Assembly (NCBI RefSeq): GCF_030052815.1 | Contig: NC_079510.1 | Span: forward strand, 7,391,375 to 7,455,374 | From: Hevea brasiliensis | Taxonomy: Eukaryota; Streptophyta; Magnoliopsida; Malpighiales; Euphorbiaceae | DNA: 64,000 bases | Direction: 5' to 3' | In this document: piece by piece, positions 61,440 to 64,000 of the stretch | Position numbering within the stretch: the stretch's first letter is position 1 | How the letters are laid out: each line of letters opens with the position of its first letter | Notes under the pieces: model-generated | Told to the model about the DNA's origin: nothing | Seen by the model: only the letters and a program-made list of their open reading frames with translations | Databases searched by the model: none | Made by a program: the position numbers and the translations under genes

Positions 61440-62632
61440 CCTTTTCGGTTTCCACTCCTTTCTCATTTTGTAGAAAGCATCCTTGTGGGTTTTTGCCCTC
61501 TTTGACACCTTTTGCTAGGAGCGCCCATTCGGGTTTTCACTCCTATATATATATATTTTTTATGCAGTCCTCGTTCATCTCCTGTAAATCTCATAGCAAA
61601 GTACATGAGGTTATCAACATTCAAATCCTGATCTTATAATAAAGTTTTAATGAATTAAAAGCGCATAAATGAAGGTATAGAAAAATAAATTAGAGTGAAA
61701 GAACGACTTTATTATGGCTTGAGAACAAAGGTACAGTTTCAAAGGAAAAGGGTACAAGGATAAATCTCACAAATTCCTTTTAGCTAACTTTGAATTCCCT
61801 TAACTACCATTATTTCAAGTAATCTTCCAACGAGCGTTCGTGCCACGGTGACTTATTACCTTTTCTGGTCTTGGGCTCCCTTCCTTATTTCTCCATCTTC
61901 TGGTTCTAGGAGTGCCCTTTCAGGTTTTCACCCCTAGAGGATGGTGATTTTTTTTTTTACGCACTTTTTCAGGATGCCCTTTTAGGTTTTCACCCTTTAC
62001 TCATTTTGCAGAAAGCGCCCTTGTGGGTTTTCGCTCTCTTTCATACATTTTACTAGGAGTGCCCTTTTGGGTTTTCACTACTACACTTATTTTTTTTTTT
62101 ACGCAGTCCTCGTTCATCCCCTGCAAATCTCATAGCAAGGTATATGAGGTTATCAACATTCAAATCCTGATCTTATAATAAAGTTTTAACGAATTAAAAG
62201 CGCATAAATGAAGGTATAGAAAAATAAATTAGAGTGAAAGAATGACTTTATTATGGCTTGAGAACAAAGGAACAGTTTCAAAGGAAAATGGTGCAAGGAT
62301 AAATCTCACAAATTTCTTTTAGCTAACTTTGAATTCCCTTCATTGCCATTATTTCAAGTAATCTTCCAACGAGCGTTCGTGCCGCGGTAACTTATTACCT
62401 TTTCTGGTCTTGGGCTCCCTTCCTTATTTCTCCATCTTCTGGTTCTAGGAGTGCCCTTTCGGGTTTTCACCCCTAGAGGATGATGATTTTTTTTTTTTAT
62501 GCACTTTTTCAGGATGCCCTTTCAAGTTTTCACCCTTTACTCATTTTGCAGAAAGCGCCCTGGTGGGTTTTCACTCTCTTTCACACATTTTGCTAGGAGC
62601 GCCCTTTTGGGTTTTCACTCCTACATTTTTTT
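61440..62632. repeat. 540-bp tandem duplication with dispersed 20-bp motifs
   Basis: Sequence at about 61,472-62,010 recurs at about 62,015-62,550 with an offset of 539 bases and few differences (for example GCAGTCCTCGTTCATC, then CAACGAGCGTTCGTGCC). Eleven forms of GCGCCCTTTTGGGTTTTCAC are scattered through it, at about 61,447, 61,474, 61,519, 61,911, 61,975, 62,026, 62,058, 62,452, 62,515, 62,556 and 62,598. No coding is seen on either strand. Confidence 0.9.
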
Positions 62633-64000
62633 TTAGGCATAATATCTTTTGACAGCATTCGCATTCACAGGTCTTGGGAATTCTTTGCCATCCATATGAG
62701 TCAAGATCAGCGCACCGCCAGTAAATGCCTTCTCAACTACATAAGGTCCCTCGTAAGTCGGCAACCATTTGTCTTGAGGATCATTTTGATTTGGAAGGAT
62801 CTTCTTTAAAACCAGATCCCCTGATTAGAATTCACGTTGGCTAATGCCTTTGTTAAATGATCTAGCCATTCTCCCCTGGTATAATTGCCTGTGATAGGCT
62901 GCCGCTAGTCTTTTCTCGTCCAGTAGATTTAGTTGGTCCAACCTCGATTGGATCCATTCTGACTCGTCGATTCTTGACTCTCTCAGAATTCTCAGGGAGG
63001 GAATTTCCACCTCTATAGGTAAAACAGCCTCCATTCCATAGACTAATGAGTATGGAGTTGCCTCAGTCGATGTCCTTACGGAGGTCCGGTAAGCATGAAG
63101 GGCGAAGGGAAGTATATCATGCCAATCTCCATAGGTGACGGTCATCTTCCTAATTATTCTCTTGAGGTTTTTATTAGCGGCTTCCAATGCTCCATTCATC
63201 TGGGGACGGTGTGGTGAAGAATTGAGATGCTGGATTTTGTACTGGTCACACAAACTTCGGATCTTTGGGCCATTCAAGTTCGTAGCATTGTCGGTCACAA
63301 TTTCACTGGAGAGACCATGTCGGCAGATAATATTATTCTTGAAAAAATTGAGGAATGTATTTTACGTGATGTGAACATATGACACTGCCTCAACCCATTT
63401 GAAAAAGTAGTCAATAGTTACCAAGATGAACCTGTGCCCATTGGATGCCTTGGGATTAATAGGACCAATTACATCGATGCCCCACATTGCGAAAGGCCAA
63501 GGTGAGACAAGGTTAAACAGCTGATGAGGCGGGATGTTTATTGGATCGGCATAAATTTGACATTTGTGACACTTCCAAAAGTACTCGATGCAGTCTTTTT
63601 CCAAAGTGGTCCAGAAGTATCCCCGTCTCATAATTTGCTTGCCCATTATATGCCCATTGGCGTGAGTAGCGCAATTCCCCTCATGAGTCTCAAAAAGGAT
63701 CCTCTTTGCTTCTTTTGCATCCACTCATCTCAATAATTCACCATTGGAGCTCCTTTTGTGTAAAATTTCCCCACTGGGGAAGTATCCCAGTGCTAATCTC
63801 CTGATCATTCTTCTCTCATTTCTGCTTGCCTCGGGAGGGTATTCCCTGGTTTTGATGTAGACCTGGATGTCATGATACCAGGGTTTGCCATTTGTTTCTT
63901 CTTCGATCATGTAGCAGTATGCTGGCTCGCTCCTTGCTTTGATTCATAACACCTATGTTGTCTGTCCCTGTTCCAACTGAGCCATGACAGCTAGGGTGGC
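62633..64000 (-). pseudogene. pol: Tat/Ogre-like integrase end of pol, partial
   Basis: Read leftward in one frame from the right edge to TAA at 62,635-62,633. It shows an HHCC finger (HEGNCATHANG, then CHKCQ at about 63,550), the core aspartate (WGIDVIGPINPKASNG, about 63,470), the second aspartate (VTDNATNLNG, about 63,300), the glutamate region (SPHRPQMNGALEAANKN, about 63,205) and a C-terminal part. That set is the Tat/Ogre type of integrase. In-frame stops at 63,725, 63,362, 62,825 and two more between 63,930 and 63,960 inactivate it, but no frameshift is seen. The second core residue run reads DNAT where most relatives have DNGT/S. The rest of pol and gag lie beyond the window. Confidence 0.88.

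Overview
This window is plant nuclear DNA: AT-rich, with spliced genes, a chloroplast-targeted carrier, plant hAT/CACTA-type DNA elements, and Ty3/gypsy elements of the chromodomain (Tekay/Del-like) and Tat/Ogre-like lineages. A eudicot is likely. A woody Malpighiales/Euphorbiaceae genome such as Hevea or Manihot is only a guess from overall character. Nothing bacterial, viral or organellar was seen.

Left part (1-20.1 kb) holds what remains of the host genes. A BASIC PENTACYSTEINE (GAGA-binding) transcription-factor gene runs off the left edge on the minus strand. A decayed, 3'-truncated copy of the CHL1/DDX11 (FANCJ-like) DNA helicase occupies 3.8-10.2 kb on the plus strand. One of its introns contains a dead 3.75-kb hAT transposon. 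A CACTA-like remnant lies at 12.3-13.4 kb. The only complete, apparently functional gene is an eight-exon minus-strand gene at 14.4-20.1 kb for the plastid glycolate/glycerate translocator PLGG1 (LrgA-LrgB fusion, 514 residues); all its exons join in frame at GT/AG borders.

Middle part (20.1-43.5 kb) is AT-rich spacer with TIR elements and LTR remnants. It contains a 13.96-kb Tekay-like locus (26,246-40,209) with three LTRs: a truncated LTR fused to a truncated pol, then a complete LTR, a nearly complete internal region and a third LTR. The whole array is bracketed by one 5-bp target duplication (ATATA), so it behaves as one insertion that later became a tandem. To its right is a single orphan exon resembling the CDCA7-type zinc-finger (zf-4CXXC_R1) proteins.

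Right part (43.5-64 kb) is a nest of elements. An old minus-strand LTR element without recognisable coding (44,209 to beyond 50,491) was entered by a Tat/Ogre-like element on the minus strand. Its 3' LTR (50,492-60,295) was in turn entered by a Tekay-like element that is now a perfect solo LTR (56,112-60,140, duplication TAACT). The Tat/Ogre-like LTR carries a decayed gene in antisense to the element, with its own TATA box. Between the LTR and the integrase lie two tandem-repeat blocks typical of this lineage. The integrase end of pol (62,633-64,000) runs off the right edge.

The most unusual items are the three-LTR array with a single target duplication, the antisense gene inside the Tat/Ogre-like LTR, a strangely clustered set of small differences at CAG/CTG sites in the integrase core of the Tekay-like copy, and repeated short motifs in the Tat/Ogre spacer.
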